From: Lentzea albida
GTDB lineage: Bacteria; Actinomycetota; Actinomycetes; Mycobacteriales; Pseudonocardiaceae
Direction of reading: 5' to 3'
DNA: 64,000 nt
Assembly (NCBI RefSeq): GCF_900111005.1
Contig: NZ_FOFV01000014.1
Span: forward strand, 124,001-188,000
Part shown: piece by piece, positions 41,248-48,466 of the stretch
Numbering within the stretch: the first letter of the stretch is position 1
How the letters are laid out: each line of letters starts with the position of its first letter
Notes under the pieces: generated by a model
The model's database searches: none
Told to the model about the DNA's origin: nothing
Seen by the model: only the letters and a program-made list of their open reading frames with translations
Made by a program: the position numbers and the translations under genes

Positions 41248-42348
41248 ATGACGAACTGGCTGGACGTCGCGCACGAGGTTGCGGCGACGCTCAGGTCCGA
41301 CGCGGCCGACAGGGACCGGGCCAACCAGCCACCCGCCAAAGAGGTGGAACTGCTCCGGCAGAGCGGCCTCCTGAACGTCACCGACTGGACCGAGCAGCAG
41401 CGGATCGGCCGGGTCATCGGCGCCGCCGACGCCAACGCCGGCCACCTCCTCGGGTACCACTACCTGCAGATCTGGCGCAGCGGCCTGTTCGACGCCCAGT
41501 TCACCGTCCACCCCGACCAGTTCTGGGCGGGCGTCAGCAACCCGCTCGACGCGGCCCTCGAACTCACCCCCCACGGCAGCGGCTACACGCTCAACGGCCG
41601 CAAGACCTTCGCCACCGGAGCCGCCGTCGCCGACCGCCTCGTGGTCAGCGCGACCCGCACCGACAACGGCGAGAAACTCACCTTCCTGCTCGACGGCAAG
41701 GCCGACGGAATCACCTATTTGGACGATTGGGACAACATCGGCCAGCGCCTCACCGCGTCCGGTGGCGTGAACTTCGAGAACGTCCAGGTGAGCGAGGTCC
41801 TCGGCGTCCAGCCGGCGAACGAGGACCCGCGCCTGAGCCTCGCCGCCCTCGGCTTCCAGCTCGTGCTCGCCCAGCTCTACGTGGCCATCGCGGAGGGCGC
41901 GCTCGCCGAGGCCGCCGACTACACCCGCACGAAGACCCGCCCGTGGTTCGTCAGCGGTGTCGAGGCGGCCACCGAGGACCCGTACATCGTCGTCGCGTAC
42001 GGCGAGATGGTGTCGCAGACGAGGGCCGCCGGACTGCTCGCCGACGAGGCCGCCCGCCGGCTGCACGAGGCGTCCGAACTCGGCCGCCACCTCACGCCCG
42101 CCAAGCGCGGCGAGGTCGCCGTGACGATCTCCGAGGCGAAGGTCGTCAGCACCAAGCTCGTCAACGAGGTCACCAGCCGCATCTTCGAACAGGTCGGCGC
42201 ACGCGGCACGGCCGCCAAGTACGGCGTGGACCGCTTCTGGCGCAACGCCCGCACGCTCACGTTGCACGACCCGGTCGTCTACAAGGCCCGCGAGGTCGGC
42301 GAGAACTTCCTGACCGGCGCGCGCCCCGCCCACACCGGGTACAGCTGA
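41248..42348 (+). CDS. SfnB/DszC-like flavin monooxygenase (acyl-CoA dehydrogenase fold)
   Basis: 366 aa. N-terminal helices (AHEVAATLRSDAADRDRANQ), the central beta region YTLNGRKTFATGAAVADRLVV and DDWDNIGQRLTASGGV, and the C-terminal four-helix bundle match the SfnB/DszC group of FMNH2-dependent monooxygenases rather than true acyl-CoA dehydrogenases; there is no catalytic Glu-base context. Relatives act in dimethyl-sulfone and other organosulfur oxidation. AGAGGAGCAGGG precedes the ATG at 41248. Its stop overlaps the mtnA-like ATG, so it is the first gene of a salvage operon for methylthio compounds, suggesting a sulfur-containing substrate. Confidence 0.82.
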   Translation: MTNWLDVAHEVAATLRSDAADRDRANQPPAKEVELLRQSGLLNVTDWTEQQRIGRVIGAADANAGHLLGYHYLQIWRSGLFDAQFTVHPDQFWAGVSNPLDAALELTPHGSGYTLNGRKTFATGAAVADRLVVSATRTDNGEKLTFLLDGKADGITYLDDWDNIGQRLTASGGVNFENVQVSEVLGVQPANEDPRLSLAALGFQLVLAQLYVAIAEGALAEAADYTRTKTRPWFVSGVEAATEDPYIVVAYGEMVSQTRAAGLLADEAARRLHEASELGRHLTPAKRGEVAVTISEAKVVSTKLVNEVTSRIFEQVGARGTAAKYGVDRFWRNARTLTLHDPVVYKAREVGENFLTGARPAHTGYS

Positions 42349-43349
42349 TGCAGCCGGTGCTCGCCGACTCGGTGCGGCTCACCGGCGACGGCGTGCTGAT
42401 CCTCGACCGCCGCCAGTTCCCGTTCGAACGCGACTGGGTGCTGTGCCGGACGGCCGAGGAGGTCGCCCGGGCCATCGAGGACATGGTCACCCAGTCCTCT
42501 GGCCCGTACTTCGCCGTCCTGTACGGCATGGTGCTCAAGGCGCGCACCCTCGAAGCCCTGCCGTTCGACCAGGCCCGCGCACAGCTGGGTGAGACCGCTC
42601 GGCTGCTGGAGAACACCAGGCGCACCAACAACGCCCTGCGCAAGGCCACCGAGGTCGTCCTGGAGGCGGTCGACGCCGCCCAGGACGTCACGCACGCCCT
42701 GCGGGGCGCCGAGGAAGGCGACCGCCGGTACCGCGCCAAGAGCCAGGCGCTGGGGGAGCACACCGCGACCCTGTTGCCCGACAAGGCGACCGTCCTGACG
42801 CACTGCTGGGCCGACCTGTACCTGACGGAGACGGTCAGGGCGGCCCAGGCGCAGGGCAAGACGCTGCGGTTCTTCTGCACCGAGACCAGGCCGTACCTGC
42901 AGGGGGCCCGGCTCACGGCGGAGACGTTGATCGAGATGGGCGTCGACACCACGCTCATCACCGACGGCATGGGCGCCGCGGTCCTGCAGAGCGGCGAGGT
43001 CGACGCGTTGGTCACGGCGGCGGATCGCGTCACCATGGACGGGCACGTCGTCAACAAGGTCGGCACACTGGGACTGGCCGTGGCCGCGCACGCGTTCGGA
43101 GTGCCGTTCCACGCCCAGGTGCAGGCACCCGACCTGCTGGCGCCCACGACGGCCCAGGTGGAGATCGAGTACCGCGACGGCGCCGAGGTGTTGCAGGTCC
43201 TGGGCAGGCCGAGCGCCACGCCCAGGGTGAAAGGCCACTACCCGGCGTTCGACGTGACGCCGCCGCGCTTCGTCACCGACGTGGTGACGGACCGGGGCGT
43301 CTACCGCGCCGGTGAGCTCGACAAGTACTACGAGGGAGAACAGCGGTGA
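42348..43349 (+). CDS. mtnA: MtnA-like isomerase (eIF2B-alpha/ribose-phosphate isomerase family)
   Basis: 333 aa. The catalytic Cys is kept in VLTHCWADLYLTE and the catalytic Asp in ALVTAADRVTMDGHV; ETRPYLQGARLTAETL and PAFDVTPPRFVTD are also family motifs. The usual THCNxG loop is replaced by THCWAD and GTDR by AADR, and VEIEYRDGAEVLQV recalls the ribose-1,5-bisphosphate isomerase branch. By context it should convert 5-methylthioribose-1-phosphate to the ribulose isomer, but the altered loop leaves room for a related 5-deoxypentose phosphate. It is coupled at both ends (TGATG before, ATGAG after). Confidence 0.78.
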   Translation: MQPVLADSVRLTGDGVLILDRRQFPFERDWVLCRTAEEVARAIEDMVTQSSGPYFAVLYGMVLKARTLEALPFDQARAQLGETARLLENTRRTNNALRKATEVVLEAVDAAQDVTHALRGAEEGDRRYRAKSQALGEHTATLLPDKATVLTHCWADLYLTETVRAAQAQGKTLRFFCTETRPYLQGARLTAETLIEMGVDTTLITDGMGAAVLQSGEVDALVTAADRVTMDGHVVNKVGTLGLAVAAHAFGVPFHAQVQAPDLLAPTTAQVEIEYRDGAEVLQVLGRPSATPRVKGHYPAFDVTPPRFVTDVVTDRGVYRAGELDKYYEGEQR

Positions 43350-44002
43350 GCAAGTGGGTCGTGCTCGACATCGAGGGCACGCTGAGCGCGACGGACCAGG
43401 TGCTGGTCGTCCTGTACGACTACGCGCGCCCGCGCCTCGGGCCGTGGATCGAGCAGCACGGTGACGACCCGGTGGTCGCCGAAGCCGTGAAGCAGATCAA
43501 GGAGCTCAGCGGACACGACGACGTCGTCAAGGCGCTGCACGACTGGATGGACGCCGACCAGAAGGTCACGCCCCTCAAGACGTTGCAGGGCCTCATCTGG
43601 CAGCAGGGCTACGCGCAGGGCGACCTGGTCGCGGAGTTCTTCCCGGACGTCGTCCCCGCGATGCGCAAGTGGCACGACGACGGCATCAAGCTCGCGATCT
43701 TCTCGAGCGGCTCGGTCGCGGGCCAGATCGCGTTCTTCCAGCACACCACGGACGGCGACCTGACCCCGTTGCTGGAGCACCACTTCGACACGGTCAACGC
43801 CGGCCCGAAGCGCGAGGCGGCGTCGTACCACAAGATCGCCGAGACGCTGCGGTCCGACGACATCACGTTCTACAGCGACGTTCCCGCGGAGCTGCACGCC
43901 GCGCAGGAGGCGGGCTGGAAGACGGTCGGCGTCGCGCGCGCCGGTGAGCCGTACGGCAACGCCGACTTCACGCCCCACCCGACGGTCTGGGAGCTCTCGT
44001 GA
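43346..44002 (+). CDS. mtnC: Acireductone synthase MtnC (HAD superfamily enolase-phosphatase)
   Basis: 218 aa. VVLDIEGTLSATDQVL has the HAD nucleophile Asp in the MtnC-specific DIEGT form; AIFSSGSVAGQIAFFQHT is motif II with its Ser, and ITFYSDVPAELHAAQEAGW is motif III/IV. The enzyme enolises and dephosphorylates 2,3-diketo-5-methylthiopentyl-1-phosphate to acireductone in one polypeptide. The GTG start overlaps the mtnA-like stop, and its own stop overlaps mtnB (GTGA). Confidence 0.92.
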   Translation: MSKWVVLDIEGTLSATDQVLVVLYDYARPRLGPWIEQHGDDPVVAEAVKQIKELSGHDDVVKALHDWMDADQKVTPLKTLQGLIWQQGYAQGDLVAEFFPDVVPAMRKWHDDGIKLAIFSSGSVAGQIAFFQHTTDGDLTPLLEHHFDTVNAGPKREAASYHKIAETLRSDDITFYSDVPAELHAAQEAGWKTVGVARAGEPYGNADFTPHPTVWELS

Positions 44003-44595
44003 CGGCGGAGCTCGCCCGCGAGTGCGTCCGCTACGCCCAGATGGGCTGGATGCGCGGCACCAGCGGCAACCTCTCCGTTGTCCTGCAACGTGATCCGCTC
44101 CGGCTCGCCGTCACCGTCAGTGGCGTCGACAAGGGTGAGATCACGGCCGAGGACAGCGTCGTCATCGACGTCGACGGCAACGCCGTGGACAGCGACAAGG
44201 TCCCGTCCGCCGAAGCCGGTCTGCACGCGCGGATCGCCCACGTGGCGGGAGCCGGCGCCGTGGTGCACGTCCACGCGCTGGCGCCGGTCGTGGCGGCCGA
44301 GCACTGGCCGAACGGCGTGGTGCTCAAGGACCTCGAGATGCTCAAGGGGTTCGGCCGGTACGACCACGAGGAGGTCGTGATCCCGGTCGTCCGCAACTCC
44401 CAGGACATGCTCGAACTGGGCGACGCCTTCGAGAAGGGCTACGACCCGGGAGTCCCCGCGCTGCTCGTCGCCCGGCACGGCGTGTACGTGTGGGGCGACG
44501 ACCTGGTGCAGGCCCGGCACCGCCTGGAATGCCTGGAGTGGTTGCTGCGCTTCAAGGTGGAGACGCGAGACATCTTTACGGGGAGGAACGCATGA
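43999..44595 (+). CDS. mtnB: Methylthioribulose-1-phosphate dehydratase MtnB
   Basis: 198 aa class II aldolase-fold zinc enzyme. MGWMRGTSGNLSVVLQ is the phosphate-binding loop, SAEAGLHARIAHVAG supplies the catalytic Glu, GAVVHVHALAPVVAA two Zn-binding His, and VARHGVYVWGDDLVQARHR the third. It dehydrates 5-methylthioribulose-1-phosphate to the diketo compound used by MtnC. It sits in the order mtnA-mtnC-mtnB-mtnD with overlapping starts and stops. Confidence 0.93.
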   Translation: MTAELARECVRYAQMGWMRGTSGNLSVVLQRDPLRLAVTVSGVDKGEITAEDSVVIDVDGNAVDSDKVPSAEAGLHARIAHVAGAGAVVHVHALAPVVAAEHWPNGVVLKDLEMLKGFGRYDHEEVVIPVVRNSQDMLELGDAFEKGYDPGVPALLVARHGVYVWGDDLVQARHRLECLEWLLRFKVETRDIFTGRNA

Positions 44596-45155
44596 CGCTG
44601 CTGACCGTGTGGCCGGAGACCGGCCCCGAGGAGACCGTGCTGCGCACCACCGACGCCGAGGAGATCGCCACCGCGCTCAAGGAGCACGGCGTGCGCTTCA
44701 GCCGGTGGTCCGTTGTGGACGGTGTCACCGCCGAGAACGCCTTGCAGGTCTTCGAAGCCGACATCGCGCGCGTCAGCGAGACCGAGGGCTACGGCTACGT
44801 CGACGCGATGGAGATGACCCCGGCCGACACGGACGAGTACCGCGCGAAGGCCGTCGAGTTCCGCAACAAGTTCCTCGCCGAGCACACGCACGACGACGAC
44901 GAAGACCGCTACTTCGCCCGTGGCGCAGGCGTTTTCTACCTGCACATCGGTGACAAGGTCTACGCGGTGTACTGCACGGCGGGCGACCTGCTGAGCGTCC
45001 CGGCCAACACGACGCACTGGTTCGACATGGGCACCGAACCCGACTACGTGTCGATCCGGTTCTTCCACGACGACGACGGCTGGATCGGCAACTTCACCGG
45101 CAGCGACATCGCCACGAGGTTCCCGACGTTCGACGAGCTGCGCGCCGGGCTGTGA
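44592..45155 (+). CDS. mtnD: Acireductone dioxygenase MtnD
   Basis: 187 aa cupin. HTHDDDEDRYFARG provides two His and one Glu, and ANTTHWFDMG the third His, as the Fe/Ni site. With Fe2+ the enzyme cleaves acireductone to the 2-keto acid precursor of methionine plus formate; with Ni2+ it gives an off-pathway product with CO. GGGAGG precedes the ATG at 44592. The stop overlaps the aminopeptidase start. Confidence 0.93.
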   Translation: MTLLTVWPETGPEETVLRTTDAEEIATALKEHGVRFSRWSVVDGVTAENALQVFEADIARVSETEGYGYVDAMEMTPADTDEYRAKAVEFRNKFLAEHTHDDDEDRYFARGAGVFYLHIGDKVYAVYCTAGDLLSVPANTTHWFDMGTEPDYVSIRFFHDDDGWIGNFTGSDIATRFPTFDELRAGL

Positions 45156-46081
45156 TCGAGTCCGGCACGCTCGAGGTCGGCGACGGCCACTCGCTGTACT
45201 GGGAGACGTCCGGCAACCCGGACGGCAAACCCGCTGTCGTGCTGCACGGCGGTCCGGGGTCGGGCAGCTCACCGCGCACGCGGAACCTGTTCGACCCGGA
45301 CCGCTACCGCGTGGTCCAGTTCGACCAGCGCAACGCGGGCCGCAGCACGCCTTCCGCCGCCGACCCGGTCGTCGACCTCTCGGCGAACACCACCCAGCAC
45401 CTCATCGCCGACATCGAGGCCCTGCGCGTCCACCTCGGCATCGAGCGCTGGCTCGTCGAGGGCGGCTCGTGGGGCGTCACGCTCGGTCTGGCCTACGCCC
45501 AGGCACATCCGGAACGGGTGACCGAGCTGGTGCTCGCGGCCGTGACGGCGGGGGGCCGCGGCGAGACCGACTGGATCACCCGCGACATGGGCCGCGTCTT
45601 CCCGCGCGAGTGGGAACGCTTCCGCGACGTCGTACCTCCCGCCGAACGGGATGGCGACCTGGCGGCCGCGTACAGCCGCCTGCTGCACGACCCGGACGCC
45701 GAGGTGCGCGCACGGGCAGCGCACGAGTGGTGTCTGTGGGAGGACACGCACATGTCGCTGGCTCCCGACGCCGAGCCGTTCCTCTCGGTCGCCGACCCCG
45801 GCTTCCAGCTGGCGTTCGCCCGCCTGGTGACGCACTACTGGTCCCACGGCTGCTTCTTGGAGGAGAACCAACTCCTGCGGAACATGGAGCGGCTCCACGG
45901 CATCCCCGGCGTGCTGATCCACGGTCGCTTCGACGTCAGCGGTCCGCTCGGCACGGCCTGGGCACTGCACCGCGCATGGCCGGGCAGCGAGCTCGTGGTC
46001 CTCGACGACACCGGCCACGGCGGCGGCAGCATGTTCGACGCGATCCGCACAGCCACGGACCGTTTCTCGGCGAATTCATGA
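45152..46081 (+). CDS. pip: Prolyl aminopeptidase (S33 family)
   Basis: 309 aa. VVLHGGPGSGSSP is the oxyanion-hole motif, QFDQRNAGRSTP the family-specific loop, and EGGSWGVTLGLAYAQ the nucleophile elbow. The catalytic Asp lies in HGRFDVSGP and the His in DDTGHGG. It removes N-terminal proline from peptides in the cytoplasm. The GTG start overlaps the mtnD stop, so it ends the salvage operon although it has no obvious role in methionine salvage; the link may simply be amino-acid recycling. Confidence 0.9.
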   Translation: MIESGTLEVGDGHSLYWETSGNPDGKPAVVLHGGPGSGSSPRTRNLFDPDRYRVVQFDQRNAGRSTPSAADPVVDLSANTTQHLIADIEALRVHLGIERWLVEGGSWGVTLGLAYAQAHPERVTELVLAAVTAGGRGETDWITRDMGRVFPREWERFRDVVPPAERDGDLAAAYSRLLHDPDAEVRARAAHEWCLWEDTHMSLAPDAEPFLSVADPGFQLAFARLVTHYWSHGCFLEENQLLRNMERLHGIPGVLIHGRFDVSGPLGTAWALHRAWPGSELVVLDDTGHGGGSMFDAIRTATDRFSANS

Positions 46082-46107
46082 ATGTGAAAAGTTCGCCCAT
46101 CTGAACA

Positions 46108-46135
46108 TTGTTCCGGAAATTGAAGGAAGTATTGC
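46108..46135 (+). promoter_or_regulatory. Putative promoter of the polysaccharide-lyase-like gene
   Basis: A -35 TTGTTC (46108-46113) and a -10 TATTGC (46130-46135) with 16-bp spacing. The -35 overlaps the short perfect inverted repeat GAACATTGTTC (46103-46113), a possible operator. The predicted transcript would begin around 46142, inside the long hairpin. Confidence 0.4.
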
Positions 46136-46190
46136 TCCCTCCGCCTTCCATACCCACAGTGGTACAGACCACTTATGGAAGTCGGAGGGA
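46136..46190 (+). promoter_or_regulatory. Long 5'-leader hairpin covering the Shine-Dalgarno sequence
   Basis: The arms 46136-46152 and 46174-46190 are complementary over 17 bp with one central mismatch. Inside, AGTGGT (46158-46163) pairs perfectly with ACCACT (46168-46173) around the loop ACAG. The 3' arm contains GGAGGGA (46184-46190), the ribosome-binding site 6 bases before the GTG at 46197. In RNA the site would be occluded. If transcription starts near 46142, about 11 of the outer pairs remain. Confidence 0.6.
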
Positions 46191-46196
46191 TTCACC

Positions 46197-46874
46197 GTGG
46201 AAACCCCTGCACTCCACACGCGACGCTCCGTGCTCGCCCTCGCGTTGACCGCACCCCTGCTCGTGGCCCCGGCTGGAGCGGCCCTCGCCCAGGACGTTTC
46301 AGCGCAGTGGGTGTCAGCGCCGTACACCTACACCGTCCAGAAGCCGTACAACCTCGCCACGAGCGCGCGCTACAAGTTCGAAGGCGGCGTCCACACGATG
46401 TGGGTGTACGACTACGACCAGCCGCACACCCAAGGCAGCCCAACGGATCCGCGCACCGAGCTCCGCTTCAACCAGGAGTACTCGAGCGGCTCACGCGCCT
46501 GGGAGGGCGAGATCTACATCCCGTCCGGCGTCAGCGGCCCGACCGTCGTGCAGATCCTGCGCGGCAGCCGCCCCGACGGCACTCGCGCCACCGACGTGAT
46601 GCTCAACGTCGCCAACATCAACGGCGGCACCCTCCGCAAGGACAGCAACCAGGTCATCGCCACCGGCATCTACAACAAATGGTTCAAGATCCGCGTCGAA
46701 CACACCGCCGTCGCAGGCGGCCGGGGCACCGTGAAGACCTACTACAACGGCGCCCTGAAATTGACGCACCAGGACGAAGGCCCCGCCACCCGTTACTTCA
46801 AGAACGGCGTCTACCACCACGGCAGCGGTCGCGCGGAGGCCCGTTTCCGCAACATCACCTACTGGCGCCAGTGA
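46197..46874 (+). CDS. Secreted polysaccharide-lyase-like protein (alginate-lyase type jelly roll)
   Basis: 225 aa. A twin-arginine-like signal (HTRRSVLALALTAPLL, then GAALA; cleavage near residue 32) directs export. The mature part has DPRTELRFNQEY, similar to the RTELR catalytic strand of PL7/PL20-type lyases, and RYFKNGVYHHGSGRAEARF, the YFKxGVY strand of the same concanavalin-like fold. It probably cleaves a uronic-acid-containing polymer; alginate, glucuronan or another polyuronide are all possible. The GTG start follows GGAGGGA. Expression seems controlled by the leader hairpin. Confidence 0.7.
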   Translation: METPALHTRRSVLALALTAPLLVAPAGAALAQDVSAQWVSAPYTYTVQKPYNLATSARYKFEGGVHTMWVYDYDQPHTQGSPTDPRTELRFNQEYSSGSRAWEGEIYIPSGVSGPTVVQILRGSRPDGTRATDVMLNVANINGGTLRKDSNQVIATGIYNKWFKIRVEHTAVAGGRGTVKTYYNGALKLTHQDEGPATRYFKNGVYHHGSGRAEARFRNITYWRQ

Positions 46875-47347
46875 CACTGCTCGGCGCCATAAGCCTCGAA
46901 GTGCTCGCCTTCGGTGAAGCCCAGCTTCGCCAGGAGACGCATTGAGGCGGTGTTGGCGACCTGCGTGCAGCTCGTGAGCAGCTCATCGGGGTGTGTGGCG
47001 GCGTACCAGTCGAGCGCCGCCACACACGCCTCGTACGCGAAACCCTTGCCCCACGACGAAGGCAGGAACAGGTAGCCCAGCTCGCGGCCTTCGTCCACCA
47101 CGTCGAACGAGATCATGCCGATCATCTCGCCGTCCAACTCGACGACGAACACGCCGTGACGCCGGCCCGGCACCTCCGGCGCCGTGCGGTCGACCTCCTC
47201 TCGCGACTGGGAGCCGCCGATGTAGGTGCCCACCTCCGGCGACGAGAACAGCTCGACGAACGCGTCCCGGTCGCGTGCCTCGGACGCGCGCAGCACGAGC
47301 CGTTCGGTCTTGATCGGGGCGGGCGGCCAGGCCGCAGGTCCGGTCAT
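46859..47347 (-). CDS. GNAT acetyltransferase (RimJ/RimL-like)
   Basis: 162 aa. TERLVLRASEARDRDAFVEL at the N-terminus, then FVVELDGEMIGMISFDVVDEGRELGYLFLPSSWGKGFAYEAC with the acetyl-CoA pyrophosphate loop (SSWGKGFA) and NTASMRLLAKLGF near the end are typical of the ribosomal-protein or amino-sugar acetyltransferase group. Acceptor unknown. The C-terminal 16 bp overlap the end of the convergent polysaccharide-lyase-like gene. Confidence 0.9.
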   Translation of the reverse strand: MTGPAAWPPAPIKTERLVLRASEARDRDAFVELFSSPEVGTYIGGSQSREEVDRTAPEVPGRRHGVFVVELDGEMIGMISFDVVDEGRELGYLFLPSSWGKGFAYEACVAALDWYAATHPDELLTSCTQVANTASMRLLAKLGFTEGEHFEAYGAEQCHWRQ

Positions 47348-47371
47348 GACATTGACCCTAGAGTGGCTGGC

Positions 47372-48307
47372 ATGAGCTCAAAGGTGGCGGTGGCATCGCT
47401 CGGCGGCACGATCACGATGACGGGCTCCGGTGCGGTGTCACCGACCCTGGGCGCCCAGGACCTCGTGCAGGGCCTGGAGGTCGGCGAGATCGCCACCCTG
47501 GCGACGATCCCCGGCGCCTCCCTCACCTCCACCACGTTACTGGAGACCTTCGACTGGGCCCTGAAGCAGGTCTTCGACGGCGCCGCGGGTGTCGTCGTCA
47601 TCCAGGGCACCGACACCCTCGAAGAGACCGCGTACTTCTTCGACTGCCTCTGGCCCCACGACGAACCGATCGTCGTCACCGGCGCCATGCGCCACCCCGG
47701 CCTCCCCGGAGCCGACGGCCCGGCCAACCTGACCGCCGCCGTCTCCGTCGCCGCTGCTGCGAACTCCCGCGGCCGCGGCGCGCTGCTGGTCTTGAACGAC
47801 GAGGTCCACGCCGCCCGCTGGGTCCGCAAGACCCACAGCAGCCTCATGAACGCCTTCGCTTCTGTCCCGGGCCCGCTCGGACTCGTCGTCGAGGGCGCAC
47901 CGCAGTACTTCCACCCGGCCCACCGGCTGGCTGCGTTGCCGCGCCCCCTCGACGTGCCCGCGGTGCCGTTGCTGGAGGCCACTGTGGACGATGACGGCTC
48001 GCTGCTCGACTGGCTCGACGTCAAGGGCGTGGTGGTCGCGGCGTCCGGCGTCGGGCACGTGTCCGCCGGGATGGCGGAGGCGATCTCGCGTGCCCGGTTC
48101 CCCGTGGTGGTGGCGTCGCGGACCGGAGCCGGGACGACGTTCCGCGACACCTACGGGTTCGTCGGGTCGGAGTCGGACCTGATCGGGCGCGGGGCGGTGA
48201 TGGCCGGGTGGTTGTGTCCGCGCAAGGCACGCGTCCTCCTCAGGCTCGCTCTCGGTTCGGACAGCCACGTCGAAGACGTGTTCGCGGCCCGCGGCGCGAT
48301 CTTCTGA
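47372..48307 (+). CDS. Asparaginase family protein
   Basis: 311 aa. VASLGGTITMTGSG holds the first catalytic Thr; VVIQGTDTLEETAYFFD has the Thr-Asp pair (TDT), with Lys supplied by RKTHSS as in type I/II L-asparaginases. GAMRHPGLPGADGPANL is the usual GAMR motif. It hydrolyses asparagine (or glutamine) to the acid plus ammonia; lack of a signal peptide suggests a cytoplasmic enzyme. The ATG at 47372 has only a weak upstream match. It is divergent from the acetyltransferase with a 24-bp gap, so the promoters overlap. Confidence 0.88.
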   Translation: MSSKVAVASLGGTITMTGSGAVSPTLGAQDLVQGLEVGEIATLATIPGASLTSTTLLETFDWALKQVFDGAAGVVVIQGTDTLEETAYFFDCLWPHDEPIVVTGAMRHPGLPGADGPANLTAAVSVAAAANSRGRGALLVLNDEVHAARWVRKTHSSLMNAFASVPGPLGLVVEGAPQYFHPAHRLAALPRPLDVPAVPLLEATVDDDGSLLDWLDVKGVVVAASGVGHVSAGMAEAISRARFPVVVASRTGAGTTFRDTYGFVGSESDLIGRGAVMAGWLCPRKARVLLRLALGSDSHVEDVFAARGAIF

Positions 48308-48424
48308 CCGCGCCGGCCCCGTGGGTGGGGTCGGGTGGTGCTGTGGGGTTTGGTGCGGCCGGGACCGGTGGGGCGGGGTTCGGGTGGTTGCGGGGGCACC
48401 GTCTGCGGGTGGTGTGGGTGGCCC
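48308..48424. other. Strongly G/T-skewed non-coding tract
   Basis: Directly after the asparaginase stop the plus strand becomes extremely rich in G and T, with many GGG/GGGG runs and almost no A. Runs of three or more G occur at short intervals, so G-quadruplexes could form in the plus-strand transcript. The tract abuts the hairpin at 48425-48466. Confidence 0.5.
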
Positions 48425-48466
48425 AGGTGTGGTGTCCGGGAGCGGGCAGTCCTGGGCACCACACCT
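48425..48466. terminator. Bidirectional hairpin terminator between asparaginase and HNH genes
   Basis: AGGTGTGGTGTCCGGG (48425-48440) pairs with CCTGGGCACCACACCT (48451-48466): 16 pairs, two of them G-U/U-G type, around a 10-base loop. It lies between two converging genes and overlaps the HNH stop codon. There is no T-run, but the stem is very stable. Confidence 0.65.

Noticed and set aside
40472..41251. 260-codon open frame on the plus strand across the cold-shock gene
   Set aside because: It runs antisense through cspA and its terminator, both clearly real, and its product resembles no protein.
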